64,000 nucleotides of DNA. It comes from Thermococcus piezophilus. Lineage in GTDB: Archaea; Methanobacteriota_B; Thermococci; Thermococcales; Thermococcaceae. A program made the translations under genes and the position numbers. The notes below the pieces were generated by a model. It did not search any database. It was not told where the DNA came from and was given only the letters and a program-made list of their open reading frames with translations. Positions 25,642-35,424 of the stretch are shown piece after piece (positions within the stretch are counted from its first letter, which is position 1; every line of letters starts with the position of its first letter). The stretch spans positions 62,001 to 126,000 of the forward strand of contig NZ_CP015520.1 of the NCBI RefSeq assembly GCF_001647085.1, given 5' to 3'.

Positions 25642-25733
25642 TCTTTCACCTCCGATGAAAAATTTAACTCCCAACTTATTAACCCTCCCAAAAGGCCTTT
25701 AAGTTGGAGGAGTTATTCCAGTCGGTGGAGAAA

Positions 25734-26525
25734 ATGCTGGAGTTCCTGTGGAGCTTTATAAACCAGTACTTCATCGAACCGATGTACACGAGGAGTGGTT
25801 ACAACCCATACAACACCTTTGTATATGCCCTTCTGCTCGGCTTCGGAATTATATATTCATATAAGCATATAATTAAGCCCCTCAAAATCAGGGTCGATGA
25901 GAGGATTTTCCTGGCCGTAACGCCGATGGTAGTTTTTGGCGCAACCGTAAGGGCGCTGGTCGATGGAGGCGTCCTCCCCAAGAATCCACTAATTCTAACG
26001 CCCGGAATATTCTTTACGGCCTTCGTTCTTATAGTCCCAGCTCTCATAGCCGATGCAAAGCTCAAGACATACCCCAAGATAAACGTTGCCTGGGGGACGG
26101 CTTTAGCGCTGTGGGCCAACTATCTTCTCGTCACCAACGCCAAGAGCTGGGAACCCTACGAGCTGACGCTGATTCACACGGCGGTGAGCTTCCTCGCGGT
26201 TTTTGCCTTCTACCGCTGGAGGCCCTTCGAGAGGCTCTACCTCTACCCAGTCTTAGCCCATTACTTCGACATAGCCTCGACGGTGGTAGCGATTCACTTC
26301 TACGGATACAGGGAAGTCCACTGGCTGGAGAATATCCTAGTCACACACTTGGGGGCATACTTCTACTACCCCTGGATAACCTTCATCCTGGTCATCGTCT
26401 ACTACGGCCTTAAATACCTAGTCCCGGACGAGGAGGAGCGCTACTTCTGGTACCTGGCCATCTACATCCTCGGCCTCGGCCCAGCCATAAGGGATCCAGC
26501 TCAGCTGGTGCTGCAGATAGGCTGA
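25734..26525 (+). CDS. DUF63 family membrane protein
   Basis: 263-residue integral membrane protein with about eight hydrophobic segments. FLAVTPMVVFGATVRALVDGG and LAHYFDIASTVVAIHFYG match the archaeal DUF63 family. Function unknown. ATG at 25734 is chosen for GGTGGAGAAA ahead; the TTG at 25704 gives ten more residues. Convergent with the helicase gene; an inverted repeat fills the junction. Confidence 0.8.
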   Translation: MLEFLWSFINQYFIEPMYTRSGYNPYNTFVYALLLGFGIIYSYKHIIKPLKIRVDERIFLAVTPMVVFGATVRALVDGGVLPKNPLILTPGIFFTAFVLIVPALIADAKLKTYPKINVAWGTALALWANYLLVTNAKSWEPYELTLIHTAVSFLAVFAFYRWRPFERLYLYPVLAHYFDIASTVVAIHFYGYREVHWLENILVTHLGAYFYYPWITFILVIVYYGLKYLVPDEEERYFWYLAIYILGLGPAIRDPAQLVLQIG

Positions 26526-26576
26526 GCTCTGGATCTCCCGGTTTTATCTTTGCAGAAAGCTGAAGTCAAAAAAGGA

Positions 26577-26621
26577 GAACACGGTTATCCTTAAGAGCAG
26601 TCACCGGCGATAACCGTGTTC
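26577..26621. repeat. 13-bp perfect inverted repeat at a convergent gene junction
   Basis: GAACACGGTTATC (26577-26589) and its exact complement GATAACCGTGTTC (26609-26621) flank a 19-nt loop. The right arm lies inside the last codons of the helicase gene, and the left arm outside it. It could fold in the transcript of either gene as a terminator or processing hairpin. Confidence 0.65.
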
Positions 26622-29141
26622 CCCTCTTCCCCTTTGGCCTTCTCTACCGAGCGTTCTTCCCTCTTCAATCTCCCTTCTCAGAACCTTCGCCTCGTTCTCC
26701 GCCTCCCTGACGCGGAAGACCCTCGCGATTCTCTCAATCGCCTCTAGCTTCCTGATTATGCCGTCCAACCATGTGAAGACGTCGCCGGAATAAACGATCA
26801 GCCCGTAGACCGTTCTGAAGTGGTCGGCTATCTGAGTGGGGTGCTTTCCTTGGCGCCTGAGCTCGATTATCAGGTTGCTAACGCGCTCCATGGCATATTC
26901 GGTGCAGTCATCCTCGGGACACATAAAGAACTCCTGGTAGATTGTGAAGAGCCTCTCGGCCGCGTTCGGGCTGAGTTCTGGGATAACCTTATCGAGCTCT
27001 TCCAGGATCGACGCGAAGCTCGGTGAGAAGACGTTGGCGCTCAGCCTTCCCCTCACGGCGCCTTCAAGCTCTCTCTGGAGCGTTCCGCTCAGATAGATGT
27101 TCTCGAAGGGGAAGAGCTTGATTGCTATCCACCTTGATGGCCTCTTTCCGAGGCTCTCCCTTATGAAGCTCGCCTCCTTAGGCAGGAGGAAGCTCATGCT
27201 CACGGCCCTTCCGTAGGGAGTGACATCGACGAGGGAGCCATTAAGGTGGACGAAGTCATACTCCTCCAGCTTCTCCAGAACCTTCTCGGCGCTCTGGTTG
27301 GCGCCGAGACATTTACTTTGCACGTCCTCGATGACGTCGAGACGATTGAAGACGCAGGCGTGGGCCAGAACGTTGTCCTGCTCGAGCTCGTCGCTCCACT
27401 CAACGATGACGGGCTCAATTGGAGCGGTGAGCAACTTGAACGCAATCTCGTCCTCGGAGCCTTCCATCTGGGCTGAGTACTTCCTCCCCGGCTCGACTAT
27501 GATGTAGACTTTGCCCTTCTCGTGGTAGAGCGGCCTTCCAGCGCGGCCGAGCATCTGGTGGAACTCCCTAATGGTAAGCCACTTGTTGCCCATGGCGAGG
27601 CTCTCAAAGATGACCTGCGAAGCCGGGAAGTCAACGCCCGCTCCTAGGGCGGCTGTGGTAACTACAACGTCGAGCATCTGAGCCTGGAATTCCATCTCGG
27701 TGAGCTTTCTCTGTCTGTAAGGTAAGCCAGAGTGATAGGGCTTCGCCTTTAGGCCTTTGCTCGTGAGATATGCGGCAAGTTCATGCGTCCTCTTGCGTGA
27801 GAAGGTGAAGACTATTGTCTGCCCCTTGTAACCTTGCCGCGACTTTCTACTCGCCTCAGCACGGCAGAGATTCGCTATATGCCTCCACTTCTCACCTTCG
27901 CTTCTGACAATGAGTATATGCCTTTCCAAATCGACGGGCCTTTCGTCGTAGAGAACCAACTTAAGCCCGAGCTCCTTGGCAAGCTCACCGGGGTTTCCGA
28001 CCGTCGCGCTCAGGCCGATGAACTGGGCGTTGGGGTAGAGCCTCCTGAGGCGGGCTATTAACCCATCCAGCCTCGGCCCGCGCTCTTCGTCGTCGAGGGT
28101 GTGTATCTCGTCTATGACAATGGTTCCCACGTTGCCAATCTTTCTCCCAGCCCTAAGGAGGTAGTCAATTCCCTCATAGGTTCCGACTATTATGTCGGCA
28201 TCTATACCCGTATCTACAACTACAAGCTCGTCCTTCGTTTTAATCCTGCTCATGCCGACCCTTATCGCCACGCGAAGGCCGAGCTTTGAGTACCTTCTCC
28301 TGAAGGCCTCATACTTCTGATTGGCTAGGGCCACAAGGGGCACCAAAAAGAGCATCTTCTTTCCTTCCATTGCCTTCGGAATCCCCGCCAGCTCGCCTAT
28401 GAGCGTCTTCCCGCTCGCCGTGGCGGAAACCACAAGTAAGCTCTCACCTTCCAGAAGGCCGTGCTTTATGGCCAAGCTCTGAACGGGAAGGAGCTCGCTA
28501 ACACCCTCTGACTTGAGAATGGATTTAAACTTCTCCGGGAGATTCAGCTCGTCCACCTTGAGCCTCTCAACCCTTGCGTGCTTGGCCTTGAGCTCGTCCC
28601 ACTTCGTGACCTCCGGGTGTTTAGTCGGGTCGAAGCGGGGGTCAAAGGCATAGAGAACCTTGTCAAGATCCCTAAAGCGTTTGAGGAGCTTCTTCGCCTG
28701 GTCAAACATGGCTACGCTGTTGAACTTGAAACGGAGCTCCCTCTTCAGCTCGTCCTCGGCGCAGCGCTCGCAGATGAATTCATTTTGGTATTTTATCCTG
28801 TTGCCCTCCGTTAGAACCGTGATTTGGCCCTGGAGGAGGCATAAACGGCACAGCTCGGCAATCTCAACGCGTTTGTTCTGGAGCCTCCGGTTGAAGTAGT
28901 CCTCCCACTCGTCGGCGTTGACGAGGACTATCCTCGCTGTTCTCAGAGATTTTTCAATCTCCTTCGGGTTCCTGTACTGGCTGCCCTCCAGAACCTTGAA
29001 GAGCCTCCCGTCGCGCATTATGAAGCGGTAGATTTTATCGGCCTTGAGGTTCTTCATCTGGGATAGTTTTTCAGGTTCGTTCTCGATGAAAAACGCCTCT
29101 AATTCGTTCTTTTTTTTCCCTGGACGAAGAACGAAGAGCAT
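26601..29141 (-). CDS. DEAD/DEAH-box helicase with extended N-terminal domain
   Basis: 846 residues. The N-terminal third is a family-specific domain with two Cys pairs (CRLC...CERC) likely binding zinc. The helicase core follows: motif I ATASGKT, motif II DEIH, motif III SAT, and motif VI QMLGRAGR, as in Ski2/Hel308-like SF2 enzymes. The C-terminus carries a helical domain and ends in an acidic-basic tail. In archaea such proteins are annotated with DUF5814-type regions; substrate not known. ATG at 29141 has GGGTGATTCTC ahead and begins 5 bp after the Lrp gene's stop, so the genes are co-transcribed. Confidence 0.82.
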   Translation of the reverse strand: MLFVLRPGKKKNELEAFFIENEPEKLSQMKNLKADKIYRFIMRDGRLFKVLEGSQYRNPKEIEKSLRTARIVLVNADEWEDYFNRRLQNKRVEIAELCRLCLLQGQITVLTEGNRIKYQNEFICERCAEDELKRELRFKFNSVAMFDQAKKLLKRFRDLDKVLYAFDPRFDPTKHPEVTKWDELKAKHARVERLKVDELNLPEKFKSILKSEGVSELLPVQSLAIKHGLLEGESLLVVSATASGKTLIGELAGIPKAMEGKKMLFLVPLVALANQKYEAFRRRYSKLGLRVAIRVGMSRIKTKDELVVVDTGIDADIIVGTYEGIDYLLRAGRKIGNVGTIVIDEIHTLDDEERGPRLDGLIARLRRLYPNAQFIGLSATVGNPGELAKELGLKLVLYDERPVDLERHILIVRSEGEKWRHIANLCRAEASRKSRQGYKGQTIVFTFSRKRTHELAAYLTSKGLKAKPYHSGLPYRQRKLTEMEFQAQMLDVVVTTAALGAGVDFPASQVIFESLAMGNKWLTIREFHQMLGRAGRPLYHEKGKVYIIVEPGRKYSAQMEGSEDEIAFKLLTAPIEPVIVEWSDELEQDNVLAHACVFNRLDVIEDVQSKCLGANQSAEKVLEKLEEYDFVHLNGSLVDVTPYGRAVSMSFLLPKEASFIRESLGKRPSRWIAIKLFPFENIYLSGTLQRELEGAVRGRLSANVFSPSFASILEELDKVIPELSPNAAERLFTIYQEFFMCPEDDCTEYAMERVSNLIIELRRQGKHPTQIADHFRTVYGLIVYSGDVFTWLDGIIRKLEAIERIARVFRVREAENEAKVLRREIEEGRTLGREGQRGRGEHGYRR

Positions 29142-29146
29142 GAGAA

Positions 29147-29611
29147 TCACCCGAGGGTTACCCAGTTCTCCTTGAAGGTGTCAATTATCAGGGTTATCTT
29201 AATCCTCTCAAGGTTTTTCCCAAAGTACTTCCTCTTCAATAGTCCTGCAAAGTCCTTAACTTCGTCCGTGTTATGGAAGTTCGCCTGTATGAGTATCTGG
29301 TTCTCGCCGCTTCGCCTGTAAACGGCGCAAACATTGTCAAGCTTAGCTATTCTGGAGAGAATTGCATCAACGCTTCCGTCGTCGATGGCTAACCTAATCT
29401 CAAAGAAAGCCTGGACGAACTCATCCAGAAAAGCTGGGTCGATTACGGCCGAGTAGCCCTTTATTGCCCCCAGCTTCTCCAGCTTCTCCAGCCTGTTCTT
29501 CACGCTCGCGGGAGAGAGTTTAACTCGCTTACCCAGCTCAGTTAGGGTAATCCTCCCGTTTTCCCGCAGGATTCTGATGATCTCTCTGTCCTTCTCGTCT
29601 ATCCCTGGCAT
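29147..29611 (-). CDS. Lrp/AsnC family transcriptional regulator
   Basis: 154 residues: N-terminal HTH (GRITLTELGKRVKLSPASV) and a C-terminal RAM (ligand-binding) domain (KGYSAVIDPAFLDEFVQAF). ATG at 29611 has GGTGA ahead. It precedes the helicase gene by 5 bp and follows tyrS by 25 bp on the same strand; feast/famine-type regulation by amino acids is inferred from the family. Confidence 0.9.
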   Translation of the reverse strand: MPGIDEKDREIIRILRENGRITLTELGKRVKLSPASVKNRLEKLEKLGAIKGYSAVIDPAFLDEFVQAFFEIRLAIDDGSVDAILSRIAKLDNVCAVYRRSGENQILIQANFHNTDEVKDFAGLLKRKYFGKNLERIKITLIIDTFKENWVTLG

Positions 29612-29636
29612 GTCGCTCACCAAATGAAAAACAGAA

Positions 29637-30764
29637 TCAGCGGGTAATCTTTATCTCCCTCATGAGCTCCAGCGGCTCTGGGTGCTTTTTGAAGTAGTCT
29701 CTAACCGGCTTGAGCAGCTCAATGAGGTATTCTGCGACGGCGTTTTTCAGGTCGAGCGGGTGGAGTTTTCCTTCCGCAAAGTCTCTCTTGAGTTCCTCGA
29801 AGGTCGTGTAGGTAACGTCGCCGCCAAACTTGGCCGGCCTGTGGATTGTAAACTCCGTTGGCTCCTCTCGGAAGATGATGTACTCAGCCCAGTCGAGAAC
29901 GGGGTTGTACTTGACCTCCTTGGCAGGGCAGAAAGCCTTCCTGAGCTTCTGCTTAATCTCCTCCGGGGTGTTGTGGATGAAGACGGCCGAATAAGGCTTG
30001 CTCTTGCTCATCTTCATCTGGGTCTTGAGCTCCTTGAACTGCTCCTCGCTCTCTATCGGCCACACCGGCGGCTCCTGAAGGCCGAGCAGGAGATGGTGGT
30101 GAAGAGCAACGGGCTTCAGCTTCTCGCCGTTGTGCTCTATAGCGTGGTACTTTAGCTTTTGGGCGACCTCTATGGCTATGACGTGAGCTTTCCTCTGGTC
30201 CATTCCGGCGTGCGCTATGGTAACGCCCTGGTAGAAGATATCAGCAACCTGCATAGCCGGGTAGATGAGCTTTGCAAAGTCTATGGCCTCTCCCATCTGG
30301 CGGCCCATAATGGTTATGGAGCGCATCATTCTCGCTAGGGTAACGTTCTTGGAGATGTCTATGACCGTCTGCCAGTAGTCGCCCTTCTCGAGGATTTCAC
30401 TCGCCAGCACGAACTCGACCTTATCAGGGTCGCCGCCCATAACCTTTATGCTCTGCTTCATGCCCTCCTTGAAGTATGTAAGAGCAACTTTCTGGATGAC
30501 CTCCAAATCGCCGCCGAGCTTGTCGTTTATCCAGCTGTGCCAATCGGCAAGGAAAATCCTCGTCTTTATTCCCGCCTTCTGGAGGTCTGCTATCTTGGCA
30601 CCGGCCATCAAACCAGTTCCCAAGTGAATGTAACCGCTTATTTCAAAGCCGATGTAGTGCTGCATCGGGGCACCTATTTCCAGGAGGTGTCTCAGGTTCT
30701 CAATGGTCAGTAGTTCCTCCGTGGGCTTCTTGGTCATCAGCTCTATCTTCCTCTCTATGTCCAT
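29637..30764 (-). CDS. tyrS: tyrosyl-tRNA synthetase
   Basis: Class I synthetase of the archaeal type, 375 residues. The HIGH-type motif appears as GYIHLGT (about residue 47) and the KMSKS loop as KMSKSKPYS (about 228). QLTVGY-type tyrosine pocket residues follow the expected order (DQRKAHV). Charges tRNA-Tyr. GGTGGTGAGC precedes the ATG. It is followed by an Lrp gene on the same strand. Confidence 0.92.
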   Translation of the reverse strand: MDIERKIELMTKKPTEELLTIENLRHLLEIGAPMQHYIGFEISGYIHLGTGLMAGAKIADLQKAGIKTRIFLADWHSWINDKLGGDLEVIQKVALTYFKEGMKQSIKVMGGDPDKVEFVLASEILEKGDYWQTVIDISKNVTLARMMRSITIMGRQMGEAIDFAKLIYPAMQVADIFYQGVTIAHAGMDQRKAHVIAIEVAQKLKYHAIEHNGEKLKPVALHHHLLLGLQEPPVWPIESEEQFKELKTQMKMSKSKPYSAVFIHNTPEEIKQKLRKAFCPAKEVKYNPVLDWAEYIIFREEPTEFTIHRPAKFGGDVTYTTFEELKRDFAEGKLHPLDLKNAVAEYLIELLKPVRDYFKKHPEPLELMREIKITR

Positions 30765-30887
30765 GCTCACCACCTAAAGCCAAAATATCCTAAGCCCTTA
30801 AGGACTTTACGGAACTTTTTCTAGCCTGTTAAAGTTCGGATTCATAAGATTTATAACTTTTCGTGAAGTATAAGCGACGGTGATACC

Positions 30888-31946
30888 ATGAGAAAGGCTG
30901 CAATAATACTTGCGGTTTTTGTTTTCTTTGGTGTTTTTGGATTTGCCATGGCCAGCGCCACAACCATTGGCATCGACCTCTCCCACGGTGAAAGCGACAA
31001 GGGCCTCTCTGTTCTGACCGACAAGGACGGCAACGTCCTCGCAGAGGGAATGATCAAGACCATCAGCGACGTTAACTGGGTCTATATTGGTGACCCGACC
31101 CTTGCAGACACCCTCGGAATTCAGAACATCGGCGACAAGATAACCTACGACGCCCTCAAGGACGTCGACTTCCTCATTCTCGGACAGCCGAGCCAGGCCT
31201 TCAGCCCGGACGAGATACAGGCCATCGTCCAGTGGTGGAACGACGGCAACAGGATTCTCTGGGTGGCTGCAGACTCTGACTACGGTGACGGTCCGAACAG
31301 GATTGACTTCGCCGATACGGTTCTCGATGCAATCGGTGCCAACCTCAGAGTTGACCAGGCCTCAGTTGAGGACGCTACCAGCAACGCTGGAGCTGGCTAC
31401 CGTGTCATTGGTCTTGTTAATCCCGATCCGGACACCCCTGAGAAGGACATGATAACCAAGGATCTCGCCAACGGTGGAAAGGTTCTCTTCCACGGACCGG
31501 GTGTTGTTGCCTACGTTGATGAGAGCGGCAACTGGAAGCCGCTTCCAGTCGGCGGTGGAATCGAGAACATCTACGTTATAGTCACCAGCAGCGATGATGG
31601 CCAGATCGTTGAGAACACTGACCCAGCAGCCAACGCCTACACCGCCGGTGACACCGGCAAGTTCCCACTCATGGCGGTTCAGCTCTTCCCCGACAAGAAG
31701 AACGTCCTCATAGTCAGCGGCGAGACCCCCTACGGTGGCTATGAGCCAATGTGGACTCCCGAGTACAAGGGCATACAGCTTGACGGGCCGCAGTTCGTCA
31801 CCAACTTTATTAAGTGGGCCATCTATGTCCAGCAGGAGCTCGGCCAGGAGACTGCAACCGAGACCGGTGAAAACAGCACCTGCGGTCCGGCTGCTCTGGT
31901 TGGCCTCGCTCTCATACCGCTTGCCCTCTACAGAAGGAGGAAGTGA
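30888..31946 (+). CDS. CGP-CTERM secreted protein (ThuA-like domain)
   Basis: 352 residues. Signal peptide (residues 1-22, cleavage after AMAS), mature domain starting TTIGIDLSHGESDKG with alternating beta/alpha elements and a nucleophile-elbow-like ILGQPSQAFSPDE, and a Thr/Glu linker before CGPAALVGLALIPLALYRRRK, the CGP-CTERM signal that attaches it to the surface. ACGGTGATACC precedes the ATG; ATTTATAACTT (30849-30859) is the likely TATA box. It stands just before an ABC importer and shares its direction, so it may be a surface partner of that transporter; the function is unknown. Confidence 0.8.
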   Translation: MRKAAIILAVFVFFGVFGFAMASATTIGIDLSHGESDKGLSVLTDKDGNVLAEGMIKTISDVNWVYIGDPTLADTLGIQNIGDKITYDALKDVDFLILGQPSQAFSPDEIQAIVQWWNDGNRILWVAADSDYGDGPNRIDFADTVLDAIGANLRVDQASVEDATSNAGAGYRVIGLVNPDPDTPEKDMITKDLANGGKVLFHGPGVVAYVDESGNWKPLPVGGGIENIYVIVTSSDDGQIVENTDPAANAYTAGDTGKFPLMAVQLFPDKKNVLIVSGETPYGGYEPMWTPEYKGIQLDGPQFVTNFIKWAIYVQQELGQETATETGENSTCGPAALVGLALIPLALYRRRK

Positions 31947-32039
31947 TTTATTCTCCCCCTTTTCTTTGCCTTTTGAACCATTAATTTTTTATTGACTTTG
32001 AGCAATTTCAATCGATTGAACCTAAGCAGGTGATAAACC

Positions 32040-33437
32040 ATGAAGAAGCTGGCATCAATCGGCCTTATTTTGCTCCTTGCCCTTAGCGTCATTGCGAGCG
32101 GCTGTATCAGCAGCAACGGCGGGTCTTCTGGAATAACCCTTGTTATCTTAACGAGACATGACACCACCATACAGAAGCTCACCAAGGAAGAGTTCCTCAA
32201 TAGCGATGTCGCCAAGCAGTACAACATCGTTGACCTCAAGTTCGTCAAGGCCACAGAAGCGACCTGGATCAAGCTCATCGACAGAGGCGATGCTGACCTT
32301 GCATGGGGTGGTGGTCCGACTCTCTTCGATGACCTCAACAAGCTCGGCTATCTCAAGCCAATAGAGGACAAAAAGATTCTTAGTCTCATCGGAACCGACA
32401 TTAGAGAAGAGATAAACGGTATCCCACTCGTCAGGTATGGCGACGACGGCAAGGTCTACTGGATAGCAGCTGCGCTTTCCTCCTTCGGATTTACCATCAA
32501 CCAGCAGGTTCTTAAGCAGTGGAACCTTCCGGAGCCCGAGAAGTGGGAGGACCTTGGAAGTGAGGCCTTCGCCATGGACCCGCAGATGGTCGGAATTGCT
32601 GACCCAACTAGGAGCACCTCCAACACGAGGATTTACCAGATCATCCTCCAGGCCTTCGGCTGGGACAAGGGCTGGCAGATCCTCACCAGGATAGCCGCCA
32701 ACGCCAAGATATACGACGCGAGCGATGCCGTTAGGGACGACGTCATAGCCGGAAACATCGCCGTTGGTACCACCATTGACTTCTACGGATACACCGCAAT
32801 GAAGCAGAACCCGGAGTGTGTCTACATAATCCCAAGCGGGGAAAGCGTCCTCAACGGTGACCCGATAGCCATCGTCAAGAGCATCTCGCCTGACAAGGTC
32901 GATGCTGCTTACGCCTTCATCTACTGGCTCCTTACCGACGGTCAGAAGATATGGCTCGACGAACACGTTAACAGGATGCCGGTTAATCCGAAGGTCTTCT
33001 ATACCGACGCAGGAAAGCAGAGGCCCGACCTCTGGAAGGCCTACAACCTCACTCTCCAGGCTCAGGGCATATACTTCGATGATGCCAGGGCTCTTAAGAC
33101 CGTTAACGTCGTCAAGCAGTACTTCAAGGCCACCCTCGTTGATGCCAACGCCGACCTCCACAGGGTCTGGGTAGAGCTTGTCCAGGCCCATAATGAGGGC
33201 AAGATAACCGACGAACAGTTCGAGCAGCTCAAAGCTCAGCTGCTCGCCCCGATAAAGTTCAAAGACCCCGAGACTGGCCAGGAAGTAACCCTCACCGAGG
33301 AGTACGCGGCCAAGATAAACGACAAGCTCCTGGAGGACGCCAACTTCAGAGACCAGATAATGACTGAGTGGAAAGAAGCAGCAAGGCAGAAGTACCTTGA
33401 CGTCGAAAGGCAGCTCAAAGAACTCATCGGCGGCTGA
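32040..33437 (+). CDS. ABC importer solute-binding lipoprotein
   Basis: 465 residues. Lipobox IASGC places the acylated Cys at residue 22. The mature protein has the two-lobe binding-protein pattern (ITLVILTRHDTTIQKL start; ADLAWGGGPTLFDDLNKLG). It resembles the AfuA/FbpA and phosphonate/iron-type groups, but substrate cannot be assigned. About 140 bp precede the permease gene. Together with the next two genes it forms a complete importer. Confidence 0.82.
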   Translation: MKKLASIGLILLLALSVIASGCISSNGGSSGITLVILTRHDTTIQKLTKEEFLNSDVAKQYNIVDLKFVKATEATWIKLIDRGDADLAWGGGPTLFDDLNKLGYLKPIEDKKILSLIGTDIREEINGIPLVRYGDDGKVYWIAAALSSFGFTINQQVLKQWNLPEPEKWEDLGSEAFAMDPQMVGIADPTRSTSNTRIYQIILQAFGWDKGWQILTRIAANAKIYDASDAVRDDVIAGNIAVGTTIDFYGYTAMKQNPECVYIIPSGESVLNGDPIAIVKSISPDKVDAAYAFIYWLLTDGQKIWLDEHVNRMPVNPKVFYTDAGKQRPDLWKAYNLTLQAQGIYFDDARALKTVNVVKQYFKATLVDANADLHRVWVELVQAHNEGKITDEQFEQLKAQLLAPIKFKDPETGQEVTLTEEYAAKINDKLLEDANFRDQIMTEWKEAARQKYLDVERQLKELIGG

Positions 33438-33572
33438 AGGGCTGCGCCCGCGCTTTTCTTAATTTCCTTCTCTTTAACATTCTCACGGCAAACTATTTAA
33501 ACCCACAATTTTTAAACAGGACAGTTTGGCCAGTGGTAGTTGGCAAGACATAAACCCAAGGAGGTGTTCAAT

Positions 33573-35414
33573 TTGGCCAAAGTCAGCAAATGGAGCGAGA
33601 GGCTGTTTGGAACGCCGCTCTTCGAGCCAATAGTAGCTTTTTCGTATCTGTTTCCACTCAGCTACATAGCGCTATTCCTGATAATTCCCGTGGTTTTAAT
33701 GCTCGGTGTGGCCTTCATATACAACGGACACTTCTCCCTCGAGTGGTTCAGAAGCATACTAACGGACCCAACGTACATAAGCTTTAGACCCGACGGAGAG
33801 CTCGTCAAAGTCGTCCCGGGGCCGGGAGGAGAAACCCTCTACCTCTTTGAAGGCCTCGACTTTGGAATCATTTTCAACTCAATCATACTGGCGATTGTTG
33901 TCACCCTTGCCACGGCCATCCTCGGAACGGTCTTCGCCTTCGTTATGGCCCGCTACGACTTCAAGGGCAAGAACCTCATTAGAATTCTGCTCTTCATCCC
34001 GCTGCTCGTCACTCCTTTCGTCAACGCCTACGTCATCAAGAAGATGTTCGCCATAAACGGAGTGTTCAACTATATCTTCCACGACATCCTCGGCATTCTT
34101 CCGCTCATTAAGGTTGATGGTCTCGCCGGTGTCGCGCTGGCGCAGATAATGGCCTACTATCCAATAGTATACCTCAACGCCTATGCGAGCTTTATCAACA
34201 TAGACCCAACCCTGGAGGAGCAGGCCGAAAACCTCGGAAGCAAAGGCTTCCACCTCTTCAGGACGGTGACCTTCCCGCTCGCCCTTCCGGGCATAGCCGC
34301 GGGAGCGACGCTCGTCTTCATCTTCAGTCTCGAGGATTTGGCCGCACCAATAGTCTTCCACAGCCACCCATTCGCCAAGAAGCTTATCTCCTATGAGATA
34401 TACAGCAGCTTCATCAACGAGCTCGGTGTCACCAGCCCCAAGGTAGCGGCCCTCTCGATAATCATGCTCGTATTGGCCATAGCGGCCTTCCTTGGAATCA
34501 GGAAGTACGTCAGCCTGAGGCAGTACTCGATGATAAGCAAGGGCGGAAGGTGGAAGCCGCGTGTTTCAAAGCCCAAGTCATGGCAAGCCGCTATAATTTA
34601 CCTCGTCCTCGTTCCGCTGCTGATCTTCACCATCTTCCCTCAGATAGGTGTCATAATGCTCGCCTTCTCGGAGCAGTGGAGCACCACCCCACTCCCACAG
34701 GGCTTCACCCTCGACTGGATTAAGATGATGTTCACTGATCCACAGGTCAGCTCTGCCATCGTCAACAGCCTCACCTACGCTGGATCAGCAATAGTGCTCA
34801 TAATCCTGCTCTCAATTACGTCATCCTATGCCGCGGGCAGGTTCAAGGGCAAGCTCGGACCAATACTCGAGAGCGTTGTCATACTGCCCATGGCCGTCCC
34901 AGGTATCGTCGTGGCGATGGGATACTTCTACTTCTTCTCGTCGGCATTTAAGGGAACCCTCCTCGACCCAACGAACCTCAACGCCTTCAACCCGGCGTTT
35001 GTGCTCATACTGGCCTACTCCATCAGGCGTCTGCCCTTCGCGGCGCGCTCAACTTACGCCGGACTGCAGCAGGTTCACGTTTCCCTTGAGGAAGCGGCCA
35101 TGAACCTCGGCGCAACGAGGTGGAAGACCATAGCGAGCGTCCTCATGCCCCTGATTTACCTAAACGTCTTCGGAGGCGCGATGCTGAGCTTCGTCTATGC
35201 CATGAGCGAGACAAGCACGAGCATAACCCTCGGTGCAATGCAGCCAGATAAGATGCCGATGACCGCTTACATGGCCGAAGTCCTCAGGGGAGCAACTGGA
35301 AGCGTCCACATAGTGGCCGCGATGGGTGTGCTCCTCATCGTGGTGCAGATAACGTCAATAGTGATTGTCAACCTGCTGACCAAGCAGAGGTACTCCTTCA
35401 TCGGTCTCACATGA
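33573..35414 (+). CDS. ABC importer permease with two fused transmembrane domains
   Basis: 613 residues with about 12 membrane helices in two halves, each carrying the coupling (EAA) loop: EEQAENLGSKGFHLFRTVTF and EEAAMNLGATRWKTIASV. This FbpB-like fused layout is typical of iron, phosphate-related and thiamine-type importers. The TTG at 33573 (GGAGGTG 6 bp before) starts MAKVSKWSERLF; a longer reading begins 11 codons earlier. A TATA-like CTATTTAAACC sits around 33494-33504. Confidence 0.86.
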   Translation: MAKVSKWSERLFGTPLFEPIVAFSYLFPLSYIALFLIIPVVLMLGVAFIYNGHFSLEWFRSILTDPTYISFRPDGELVKVVPGPGGETLYLFEGLDFGIIFNSIILAIVVTLATAILGTVFAFVMARYDFKGKNLIRILLFIPLLVTPFVNAYVIKKMFAINGVFNYIFHDILGILPLIKVDGLAGVALAQIMAYYPIVYLNAYASFINIDPTLEEQAENLGSKGFHLFRTVTFPLALPGIAAGATLVFIFSLEDLAAPIVFHSHPFAKKLISYEIYSSFINELGVTSPKVAALSIIMLVLAIAAFLGIRKYVSLRQYSMISKGGRWKPRVSKPKSWQAAIIYLVLVPLLIFTIFPQIGVIMLAFSEQWSTTPLPQGFTLDWIKMMFTDPQVSSAIVNSLTYAGSAIVLIILLSITSSYAAGRFKGKLGPILESVVILPMAVPGIVVAMGYFYFFSSAFKGTLLDPTNLNAFNPAFVLILAYSIRRLPFAARSTYAGLQQVHVSLEEAAMNLGATRWKTIASVLMPLIYLNVFGGAMLSFVYAMSETSTSITLGAMQPDKMPMTAYMAEVLRGATGSVHIVAAMGVLLIVVQITSIVIVNLLTKQRYSFIGLT

Positions 35415-35424
35415 GGTGATGAAA

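Noticed and set aside
30870-30896. Tgr-like TATAAG-N5-GTGATA before the CGP-CTERM gene
   Set aside because: GGTGATA is a very common ribosome binding site here, and the left half matches poorly, so it is probably chance.
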